From positions 1 through 37,747 of the forward strand of contig CAJUSA010000018.1 in NCBI GenBank assembly GCA_910589015.1: 37,747 nt of DNA. The letters run 5' to 3'. The stretch comes from an uncultured Christensenellaceae bacterium (GTDB lineage: Bacteria; Bacillota; Clostridia; Christensenellales; Borkfalkiaceae). The stretch's first letter is position 1, and every line of letters starts with the position of its first letter. This document shows, in pieces, positions 8,849-15,313 of the stretch. The translations under genes and the position numbers were made by a program. The notes under the pieces were generated by a model. It did no database searches. It saw nothing but the letters and a program-made list of their open reading frames with translations, and was not told where the DNA came from.

Positions 8849-8943
8849 AAAACAAAACGGCATTTCTGTCCGTATCTTCTATGACCTGACGATACGGGCA
8901 AAAATGCCGAAACATTCCGTGCCACCCGGTGGCGGCGCAATTC
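8849..8943 (-). promoter_or_regulatory. Structured pnuC leader with intrinsic terminator (candidate riboswitch or attenuator)
   Basis: Between the predicted start site (~8943) and the pnuC ATG the RNA forms two hairpins. The first is GCCAC-CGG-GUGGC (8933-8921). The second pairs CGGCAUUU (8909-8902) with AAAUGCCG (8865-8858) and CCGUAUC (8897-8891) with GAUACGG (8876-8870). Three further pairs and a single C-A mismatch join these arms, and the loop has 14 nt. UUUUGUUUU (8857-8849) follows directly, so this is a textbook terminator placed before the gene. CGGG in the first hairpin could pair with CCCG at 8898-8895 and break the terminator. No TPP, FMN or known T-box architecture was recognised. 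Ligand unknown. Confidence 0.65.
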
Positions 8944-8949
8944 CGTTTC

Positions 8950-8978
8950 ATTATAACGCGCTAACGCTTTGCCGTCAA
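8950..8978 (-). promoter_or_regulatory. Promoter of pnuC
   Basis: On the minus strand, TTGACG (8978-8973), a 17-bp spacer and TATAAT (8955-8950). Start site expected near 8943. Confidence 0.85.
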
Positions 8979-9000
8979 GCGTTTTTTCTTCGCTGCGCCG

Positions 9001-9029
9001 TATTATTTGTGTGCGAAATCGCATAAAAT
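9001..9029 (+). promoter_or_regulatory. Possible sigma-E-like promoter of yqfC
   Basis: CATAAAAT at 9022-9029 fits the sigma-E -10 pattern CATA-N3-T, and TATTAT upstream is a weak -35 region. The B. subtilis yqfCD genes are known sigma-E targets, which makes this reading plausible. The -10 ends 7 nt before the ATG, so the transcript would be nearly leaderless. Confidence 0.4.
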
Positions 9030-9036
9030 AACGGGT

Positions 9037-9294
9037 ATGGGACTGTTATCGGAAATCAAAAAAAATTTTTCCGCCGAAGGCAGCGCGTTTCGGGTGCAGT
9101 ATACCGTCGTCGACGGGGGCGGCGGATATTTTCAGAACGTCAAACGCCTGCTCGAATTTTCGTCCGAAACGCTCGTTCTGAAAGGCGGCAAGGGAAGCAT
9201 TCGGATCGAGGGGGAAAACCTTTCGCTCGGCAAGTATTTTCAGGGCGATCTGGTCGTGCACGGGCTCATCAAAAAAGTCGAGCGCGGGGAATAG
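9037..9294 (+). CDS. yqfC: Sporulation protein YqfC (YabP family)
   Basis: An 85-residue protein of the YabP/YqfC family, needed in the mother cell during spore formation; the molecular role is unknown. The segment NVKRLLEFSSETLVLKGG followed by IRIEGENLSL and VVHGLIKKVE matches the family pattern of two beta repeats each ending in a glycine turn. ATG at 9037 is chosen; a TTG ten codons upstream is in frame, but it lies upstream of the -10 box. There is no clear Shine-Dalgarno. It is followed 12 bp later by yqfD, the usual partner, and leads the housekeeping cluster to pgpH. Confidence 0.85.
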   Translation: MGLLSEIKKNFSAEGSAFRVQYTVVDGGGGYFQNVKRLLEFSSETLVLKGGKGSIRIEGENLSLGKYFQGDLVVHGLIKKVERGE

Positions 9295-9306
9295 AAAGGG
9301 GCTGTC

Positions 9307-10164
9307 ATGAAAAAATGCGGAATTTATATCGAGGGGCTGGGCGCGGAACGGGCGATAGACAAGCTTGTCAATGCGCAAATTCAGGTGCTTGCGGCGCAAA
9401 AACCGCAAAAAAACGCCGTCGTTATTTGGGTGGACGGCAAAGATTGCAAAAAAGTTTTTGCAATTTTGCAAACTTCGTGTTATAATATAAAAAAAGTCCG
9501 CCCGCAGGGGTTGTTGCGTTTGGTGCAATCGTGCCGCCGATCGGCGGGGCTGCTTGCGGGCATCCTCTTCTTTTGCGCCTGCACGCTCTTTTTTCAGAGC
9601 CGCGTTCTGGCGATACGGGTCGAGGGCAGCGGCGCCTATCTCGGCGAGGAAGTCAAAACCGTTTTGCGCGAAAACGGCACACATCTTTTTTCCGCGTTCC
9701 CGCGCGACACGGCGAAACTTTCCGCCTGCGTCATGGCGTTGCCGCGCGTTACATACTGTTCCTTTTCGCACGAAGGCGGCGTTCTTACCGTCGACGTGGA
9801 AATCAGCGACGAAAACGCCGTGGCGGAAAGCAAGCCGCTTTGCGCGCCCGCAACGGGCGTGGTCGAACGGCTCACCGTCGTGAGGGGAACGCCGCTGTGC
9901 GCGGTGGGCGATACGGTGGAACAGGGCGCGCCGCTCGTGGGTGATTATGCCGAAAGCGCGGCGGGGCGGCGGCAAGTCGTCGTCATCGCCGAAGTCGTCG
10001 TCCGTTACACGGTGCGCACGCAGTACGCGCTCGGCGAAGAGGCGGCGTTGCGGCAGGCATATCTCGATTACGGGGAATTACAGGATATCCAACTTACATC
10101 TACGCAGGAAGGCACGCTCGTCGAGGGATTCGCCCGTGCGGGCGCCGCGCTCAACCTGCAATAA
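9307..10164 (+). CDS. yqfD: Sporulation protein YqfD, short form
   Basis: A membrane protein of the YqfD family, cotranscribed with yqfC and required in the mother cell for sporulation. It has one hydrophobic helix (about 80-98) after a basic stretch, then an extracytoplasmic region beginning IRVEGSGAYLGEEV that resembles a POTRA-like fold. A TGVVERLTVVRGTPLCAVGDTV stretch is split by family-typical glycines. At 285 residues it is about 100 shorter than the B. subtilis protein, mainly at the C-terminal end. AAAGGGG precedes the ATG. Identity rests on gene order plus the membrane/POTRA-like layout. Confidence 0.85.
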   Translation: MKKCGIYIEGLGAERAIDKLVNAQIQVLAAQKPQKNAVVIWVDGKDCKKVFAILQTSCYNIKKVRPQGLLRLVQSCRRSAGLLAGILFFCACTLFFQSRVLAIRVEGSGAYLGEEVKTVLRENGTHLFSAFPRDTAKLSACVMALPRVTYCSFSHEGGVLTVDVEISDENAVAESKPLCAPATGVVERLTVVRGTPLCAVGDTVEQGAPLVGDYAESAAGRRQVVVIAEVVVRYTVRTQYALGEEAALRQAYLDYGELQDIQLTSTQEGTLVEGFARAGAALNLQ

Positions 10165-10175
10165 AGGGGGCTGTT

Positions 10176-11159
10176 ACGGCTAAGACAAGTGTTGACGTCG
10201 GCACGACGGACGTTCTTTCGGGCGTGCTCGGCATCTTCGATGAAAATCTGAATACGGTTGCAAGAGAGCTGGGCGTTTTATTTCGCGTGGAAGGCTGCCG
10301 CATTGCGTTCGAGGGCGAAGATACCGCCGTGCGCACGGCGGCGGACGTCGTGACGAGTTTGGTTTCCATGGTGAAATCGGGCGAGCAGATCGAAAAGGGC
10401 AGTCTGCTTTATTGCATCGCGCTTGCCAAAGAGGGCAGGGCGGGCGACGTTTTGGGCATCATGAAAGACGTCGTTGCCGTCACCTACCGCGGCAAGCCCG
10501 TTAAATGCAAGACGGTGGGGCAGAAGGAATACGTTCAGGCGATCAAGAAAAATACCGTCACGTTCGGCGTCGGCCCTGCGGGCACGGGGAAAACCTATCT
10601 TGCCGTGTGCCTTGCGGCGGCGTATTACAAGAGCAAACAGACCGAAAAAATCATTCTTACGCGCCCCGCGGTGGAAGCGGGCGAAAAGCTCGGGTTTCTT
10701 CCGGGCGATCTGCAAACCAAGGTCGATCCCTATCTGCGCCCTCTCTACGATGCGTTGCAGGAAATGTTCGGGCTGGAAACGTATGCAAAGCTCATGGAAA
10801 AAGGCGTGATCGAGGTGGCGCCGCTTGCGTATATGCGCGGGCGGACGCTCAACGGCGCGTTCGTCATATTAGACGAGGCGCAGAATGCGACACGCGAACA
10901 GATGAAGATGTTTCTGACCCGTCTGGGCGAGGGAAGCAAGATGGTCGTCACGGGCGATCTGACGCAGACCGACCTGCCCGACGGTAAGACGAGCGGGCTC
11001 AAACAGGCGGTAAGCCTTTTGAAAGGCGTCGACGATATCGCCGTCTGCACGCTTACCGACCGCGACGTCGTGCGGCATCCTCTCGTGCAGGCGATCGTCA
11101 AGGCGTACGAGCGGGCGGCGGAACATACGGGCAAAAAGAACAAAGGAGAGAACAAATGA
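10176..11159 (+). CDS. phoH: PhoH-like ATPase, probable ACG start
   Basis: P-loop ATPase of the PhoH/YbeZ family, thought to act with YbeY in RNA handling. Counting from ACG, Walker A GPAGTGKT is at 133-140 and Walker B VILDEAQN has its acidic pair at 233-234. GQKEYVQAIKK and EKLGFLPGDL are also typical. The only standard start nearby is GTG 10224, but this would begin at LGIFDEN, inside the conserved N-terminal domain. The frame stays open upstream and matches the family to a point just after AAAGGGGG (10163-10170), where the codon is ACG at 10176, giving a 327-residue protein beginning (M)AKTSVDVG. The gene ends in an ATGA overlap with pgpH. Confidence 0.93.
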   Translation, partial: TAKTSVDVGTTDVLSGVLGIFDENLNTVARELGVLFRVEGCRIAFEGEDTAVRTAADVVTSLVSMVKSGEQIEKGSLLYCIALAKEGRAGDVLGIMKDVVAVTYRGKPVKCKTVGQKEYVQAIKKNTVTFGVGPAGTGKTYLAVCLAAAYYKSKQTEKIILTRPAVEAGEKLGFLPGDLQTKVDPYLRPLYDALQEMFGLETYAKLMEKGVIEVAPLAYMRGRTLNGAFVILDEAQNATREQMKMFLTRLGEGSKMVVTGDLTQTDLPDGKTSGLKQAVSLLKGVDDIAVCTLTDRDVVRHPLVQAIVKAYERAAEHTGKKNKGENK

Positions 11160-12649
11160 ATTCGGTGGAAAAGAAAGAAGTATCCAACAGGCGCATCGCG
11201 GCGCTGACGCTGATTGCCGCGCTCTTTTATGTGATTCTGTTGGCGTTTCTTTTTATTATGTTCGTTGTGACTTCGGAAAACTGGGTGGCGAAGATCCGCG
11301 AAAACGCCGCGCAGACCATCATGCTCTGTATTTGCGCGCTGCTCTTATACAGTATTATCTATTATTACAACTGTTTTGAGAACAAGTCGTTTTTCTCGAG
11401 CACGCGCAACGTCGTGCTGCTCTATACGCTCGTGACGCTCGCCGTTATGATTTGCTATCTCTTTGGCATGATCAACGTATATGTTCGTCCCGTCGCGCTG
11501 TTGCCCTTCCTGTGCGTGTTCCTCTTCGACCGCAGGCAAGCCATTCTCATCAACTTCGTGTTCGCGCTTTTAATGTTTGCGATCGATATCTACTTCGCGT
11601 CGTTCGCACCCATGGATTACAGTTCGAAAACCTATTTCTCGATCTTCGTCTGCTTTGCGTGCAATCCGCTTGCCGCTTTCCTTGCGGTCAAGGCGCACAC
11701 GCGCGGCAAACTACTGCTTTCGGGCTGTATCGTCGCCGTGCCGACCATTATCGTTGCCTTGCTTCTGAAAATTCCCACCGCGTCGAACGATTGGGTTTCG
11801 CTCATCATGGCGATGGGTCTTTCCGCGCTCGGCTGCGTGCTCTCGTCGGTGCTCGCGTTGGCGCTGCTGTCCGCGTTCGAGTACCTCTTCAACCGCCTGA
11901 CGGTGTTCCGTCTGCGCGAAATGACAAGTCCCAACGCGCCCATTCTCGAACGGCTCAAAGCCGAGGCGCCCGGCACGTTCAACCATTCCCTCACGGTGGC
12001 GCAGCTTGCCGAAACGTGCGCCGTCGCCATCGGCGAGAACGCCGAACTCGCCCGCGCCTGCGCGTATTATCACGACGTGGGCAAGATCCGTCAGCCCGAC
12101 TGCTTTACCGAGAACCAGAGCGGTTACAACGTGCACGACGAACTTATGCCCGAGCTTTCCGCCGATATTATCCGTTCGCACGCGCGCGACGGTTACGATC
12201 TTTTGATGTCGGCGCATTTCCCGCAAATCGTTTGCGACGTGGCGTGCGAACACCACGGCACGTTGCCCATCAAGTATTTTTACGACAAAGCCGTACGGCT
12301 CTCGGGTTCGGATGTCAACATCAAGGACTTTTCGTACATGGGACCCAAACCGCACACGCGCATTGCGGCGATCGTCATGATCGCCGACGCCGCGGAGGCG
12401 TCCAGCCGTACCGTATCCGACCGTTCGCCCGAAGTGATTGAAAAAATCGTACGCGGCATTATCGAAGAGCGCATGGATCTCGATCAGTTCGAGGATTGCG
12501 ACATTACGATCCGCGAACTTGCGATCTTGCGCCAGACGCTCGTCGAGGCGCTTTCGGGCGTGTATCACCACCGAGTGGAATACCCCGCGATCCGTTTCAA
12601 ACGCACGGGCGTGAGCAAGGATGAGGAAGGCAGGAAGAACGATGGCTGA
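11156..12649 (+). CDS. pgpH: PgpH-like 7TM-HD phosphodiesterase lacking the extracellular domain
   Basis: Homologue of PgpH/YqfF, the membrane HD enzyme that breaks down c-di-AMP. One hydrophobic helix (about 16-40) is followed almost at once by seven further hydrophobic segments (about 50-245), then a cytoplasmic HD domain. The metal motif is YYHDVGK with H306-D307, followed by EHHGT and MIADAAEASSR. Full family members have ~700 residues, with a large extracellular 7TMR-HDED domain between helix 1 and the rest. Here the protein has 497 residues and that loop is only about ten. The catalytic part looks complete. It overlaps phoH by 4 bp and ybeY by 8 bp. Confidence 0.9.
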   Translation: MNSVEKKEVSNRRIAALTLIAALFYVILLAFLFIMFVVTSENWVAKIRENAAQTIMLCICALLLYSIIYYYNCFENKSFFSSTRNVVLLYTLVTLAVMICYLFGMINVYVRPVALLPFLCVFLFDRRQAILINFVFALLMFAIDIYFASFAPMDYSSKTYFSIFVCFACNPLAAFLAVKAHTRGKLLLSGCIVAVPTIIVALLLKIPTASNDWVSLIMAMGLSALGCVLSSVLALALLSAFEYLFNRLTVFRLREMTSPNAPILERLKAEAPGTFNHSLTVAQLAETCAVAIGENAELARACAYYHDVGKIRQPDCFTENQSGYNVHDELMPELSADIIRSHARDGYDLLMSAHFPQIVCDVACEHHGTLPIKYFYDKAVRLSGSDVNIKDFSYMGPKPHTRIAAIVMIADAAEASSRTVSDRSPEVIEKIVRGIIEERMDLDQFEDCDITIRELAILRQTLVEALSGVYHHRVEYPAIRFKRTGVSKDEEGRKNDG

Positions 12650-13115
12650 TTTTACGTTCGATACCGAGCGGCTCGGAGCAGCCGAGCAGGGCGCGCTTGC
12701 CGACGCGCTTGCGCCTGTCGCGCAAGCCGACGCGCCGCTTTCCGTCGAGATCGTCTGCGTAAGCGGCGACGGGATCAGAGAGCTGAACGCGAAGTTCCGC
12801 GGCGTCGACGCAGTGACCGACGTGCTGAGCTTTCCTTCCATGGAAGGGATTTTCGGGCGCGCGATCCTTGCAAAGGATCATGCCGACTGTTTCGACGGCG
12901 AGACGCTATTTCTGGGCAGCGTCGTCATATGCGAAGAGCGTGCGCGCGGGCAGGCGGAAGAATACGGACATTCTTATGAACGGGAATTTTATTATCTTGC
13001 GGTGCACGGTGTGCTGCACTGTTTGGGATACGACCATATGACGGAAGAGGACAAGCGCGTTATGCGCCTTAAAGAGGAGGAGGTCATGGATCGCATGAAC
13101 CTGAAAAGGCAATGA
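12642..13115 (+). CDS. ybeY: Endoribonuclease/rRNA maturation factor YbeY
   Basis: Zinc-dependent enzyme for 16S rRNA 3'-end maturation and ribosome quality control. The defining motif HGVLHCLGYDH gives three zinc-binding histidines at 122, 126 and 132. The region AVTDVLSFPS is also characteristic. The 157-residue length is normal. The ATG at 12642 has AGGAAG upstream; an ATG seven codons earlier lies before this site and is less likely. It overlaps pgpH by 8 bp and era by 4 bp, so translation is probably coupled. Confidence 0.95.
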   Translation: MADFTFDTERLGAAEQGALADALAPVAQADAPLSVEIVCVSGDGIRELNAKFRGVDAVTDVLSFPSMEGIFGRAILAKDHADCFDGETLFLGSVVICEERARGQAEEYGHSYEREFYYLAVHGVLHCLGYDHMTEEDKRVMRLKEEEVMDRMNLKRQ

Positions 13116-13984
13116 AGAGCGGCACGGTTGCCGTGATCGGCAGAGCGAACGCGGGCAAAAGTACGCTCGTCAACGTGCTCGTGGGCGAAAAGATCGCCAT
13201 CGTATCGCCCAAACCGCAAACAACGCGCGACCGCATCATGGGCGTGTGCAACCGCGAAAACGCGCAGATCGTGTTTATCGATACGCCGGGGCTTTACCGC
13301 CAGTTCAACGCCCTGACCGACGCGATGATGAAAACCACCGAAGATACGGCAAAAGAGGTGGATATGATCGCGTACGTCCTCGACGCGCACGCGGGCATGA
13401 CCGAAGAGGATATTTCGCTCGTTCTGAAATATCAGCGCATGGGACTTCCCATGCTGGTGGTTCTGACTAAGACCGATATTATGCCCGCGAAGGAAATCCC
13501 CGCCGCCGTGAAAGCGCTTTCGAATGCGGGCGTTGACGCCGACATCTATCCCGTATCGGCGCGCAAAGGCAAAAACTTAAAAAAACTCGAAGAGGGGATC
13601 TGTGCGTTGCTGCCCGAGGGCGAACCGCTTTATCCCGACGATATCGTATCCGACCGCAGCGAGAAGTTCATGGTTGCCGAGCTCATGCGCGAAAAAATTC
13701 TGCTTAAATACGAAAAGGAAATTCCGCACGGCGTCGCCGTGATCGTCCATACCTTCGAAAAGAAGGGCGGCATGTACGAGATCGGTCTGGATATCATCTG
13801 CGAAAAGAAGAGCCACAAAGCCATTCTCATCGGCAAGGGGTGCGCGGCGCTCAAAGAGGCGTCGTCGTTTGCGCGGCAGAGTATGGAAAAGTTTCTCGGC
13901 GCAAAGGTTTATCTTACGACCTACGTCAAAGTCGTCGAAAATTGGCGCGACCGGCAAAATCTTCTCAAATCGTTCGGTTATTGA
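13112..13984 (+). CDS. era: GTPase Era
   Basis: Ras-like GTPase with a C-terminal KH domain that binds the 3' end of 16S rRNA during small-subunit assembly. G1 is GRANAGKST (10-18), G2 includes PQTTRD, G3 is DTPG (57-60) and G5 is SARKGKN. The KH domain lies at about 205-290. Two motifs depart from the usual form: G1 normally reads GRPNVGKST, and G4 is TKTD (119-122) where NKxD is usual. Length (290) is typical. ATGA overlap with ybeY. No clear terminator follows; the gap to yqzL holds repeat elements. Confidence 0.96.
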   Translation: MKSGTVAVIGRANAGKSTLVNVLVGEKIAIVSPKPQTTRDRIMGVCNRENAQIVFIDTPGLYRQFNALTDAMMKTTEDTAKEVDMIAYVLDAHAGMTEEDISLVLKYQRMGLPMLVVLTKTDIMPAKEIPAAVKALSNAGVDADIYPVSARKGKNLKKLEEGICALLPEGEPLYPDDIVSDRSEKFMVAELMREKILLKYEKEIPHGVAVIVHTFEKKGGMYEIGLDIICEKKSHKAILIGKGCAALKEASSFARQSMEKFLGAKVYLTTYVKVVENWRDRQNLLKSFGY

Positions 13985-14044
13985 TTTTTTAGATGGTTCG
14001 GCTACGCTCACCATGACAACAACGAACGCGCCGCGCCAAAACAC

Positions 14045-14157
14045 TGTCATTCCGAGCGTAAATTCCTGTTATTCGAGCGCATGTTCCTGTTGTTCCAAGT
14101 GCACGTTCCTGTCATTCCGAGCGTTTGTTCTTGTCATTCCGAGCGTAGCGAGGAATC
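14045..14157. repeat. REP-like palindrome with 22-bp tandem half-copies
   Basis: Five units of about 22 bp start at 14045, 14067, 14088, 14110 and 14132, each opening with a variant of TGTCATTCCGAGCG. The last is a complete palindromic element: GTCA, TTCC (14137-14140), loop GAGCGTAGCGA, GGAA (14152-14155), TC. The stretch 13985-14044 holds a further fragment (GGCTACGCTCACCATGACA) and no gene. Confidence 0.8.
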
Positions 14158-14230
14158 CCTCTTGTGGAAGTCTGCGGAAACGTTTGCATAATTCCCCGCG
14201 TATCGCACACGATATTCTCGGAGGGCGGTT

Positions 14231-14332
14231 ATGCGCGAAGAAAAATCGGCAAGAGAAATTGCCTGGGAACTTTTCGAAAAAACGGGCAACGTCAGTTATT
14301 ACATGCTCTATCAGCAGTTAAAGGACAGATAA
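14231..14332 (+). CDS. yqzL: YqzL-family small protein
   Basis: A 33-residue protein containing AWELFEKTGNVSYYMLYQ. This matches the short YqzL pattern (W-x2-F-x2-TG, then a YLLY-like stretch) encoded between era and recO in many Bacillota; function unknown. CGGAGGG (14219-14225) gives a strong ribosome-binding site. The stop codon TAA at 14330-14332 directly abuts the recO ATG, indicating translational coupling. Confidence 0.8.
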   Translation: MREEKSAREIAWELFEKTGNVSYYMLYQQLKDR

Positions 14333-15043
14333 ATGCAATTCAAATGCGACGCTCTCTTGCTGCGCTATGCGGATTTCAAAGAGAGCGACAGAATGGTAAC
14401 GCTGCTTACGGCGGAAGGCAAACTTTCGGCGGCAATGAAGGGCGTGCGGAAACGAGGCGCGCGCCTTGCGTTTGCCGCCCAGCCCTTTTTTTTCGGGGAA
14501 TATGTGCTCAACCGCACCGCGGGGCGCAACACGGTGATATCCGCCGATTCGTACGATGGGTTTTACGTCCTGCGCGAGGACGTATTCCGTTTTTACGCCG
14601 CAGCCGTTGTCAGCGAGGCGTGCGATAAACTCGTTTACGAAGATTCGGAAAGCGGCGCCTTTCTTCTCCTGGCGGTGAATACCTTAAAAGAACTCTGCTC
14701 TTATGCGGGGCGCGAAACGGGGGAACCGCTTGTAAAGTTTCTTTTGCGCGCACTGTCTTTGGCGGGTTACGCCGTGCGCGCCGACCGCTGCCCCGTCTGC
14801 GGAAACGTCCCGAGCGGGCTTCTGCGTTTCGATATGGAAGAAGGCGCGTTTTTCTGCGCCGACTGCAACGCGGGCGTGCGGGCGAGCGAAAATACATACC
14901 GCGCCGTGCACGCCGTTCTGCGCGGCGAACGGGTGGAAGAGGGCGACGGGATCTTGCGTGCGCTCAGGCTGCTCGGCGCCTATTTTACGAGCCGTACCGA
15001 CACGGCGGTTTCCGCTCTGAAAGAATATATCGCGCTTTTCTGA
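14333..15043 (+). CDS. recO: DNA repair protein RecO
   Basis: Loads RecA onto SSB-coated single-stranded DNA with RecR in gap repair. The 236-residue protein has an N-terminal OB fold (about 1-78, with DALLLRYADFKESDRMV and KGVRKRGAR) and a helical domain. The zinc-binding motif has cysteines at 153, 156, 175 and 178 (CPVCG and CADC). It has no separate ribosome-binding site beyond that of yqzL and probably depends on coupling. Confidence 0.95.
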   Translation: MQFKCDALLLRYADFKESDRMVTLLTAEGKLSAAMKGVRKRGARLAFAAQPFFFGEYVLNRTAGRNTVISADSYDGFYVLREDVFRFYAAAVVSEACDKLVYEDSESGAFLLLAVNTLKELCSYAGRETGEPLVKFLLRALSLAGYAVRADRCPVCGNVPSGLLRFDMEEGAFFCADCNAGVRASENTYRAVHAVLRGERVEEGDGILRALRLLGAYFTSRTDTAVSALKEYIALF

Positions 15044-15072
15044 AGCCTTTGCCAATACAACAGAATGTACAT

Positions 15073-15116
15073 AAATCGCCGATTGATACATAAAAAGTGA
15101 TAAACGGCGATTTTTT
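15073..15116 (+). terminator. Terminator after recO
   Basis: AAATCGCCG (15073-15081) pairs with CGGCGATTT (15105-15113), followed by TTT. The loop is long (about 23 nt). It closes the yqfC-recO cluster. Confidence 0.75.
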
Positions 15117-15223
15117 ATGTGCGAAAAACAACGAAAAATAACAAAAACTGTTTCGGAATTGCGTTTCGTTTAGCTCAATGTAAAAAAATTTCAAAAAAAT
15201 CAAAACTTTTTTTAAAAAACATA

Positions 15224-15276
15224 TTGACAGTTACAAAATTATATTGTAAAATCATTCTGCCGATTTAAGGCGGCAG
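15224..15276 (+). promoter_or_regulatory. Promoter and leader hairpin of the large lipoprotein gene
   Basis: TTGACA (15224-15229), a 17-bp spacer and TAAAAT (15247-15252). The leader then forms CTGCCG/CGGCAG (15257-15262 with 15271-15276). A purine-rich GGGGGGAGGAAGAG Shine-Dalgarno region lies before the ATG at 15314. Upstream, 15117-15223 is AT-rich without a recognisable gene. Confidence 0.8.
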
Positions 15277-15313
15277 CAGATTAAAATTTCATTTGGGGGG
15301 AGGAAGAGCAGTT

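Noticed and set aside
8915..8932. GGGTGGCACGG in the pnuC leader, resembling a T-box antiterminator core
   Set aside because: The promoter lies only about 20 nt upstream, so there is no room for a T-box stem I and specifier loop, and the rest of the T-box consensus does not match.
8116..9024. A 302-codon minus-strand frame overlapping pnuC
   Set aside because: It is Arg-rich, out of frame with the PnuC motifs and passes through the promoter and leader terminator.
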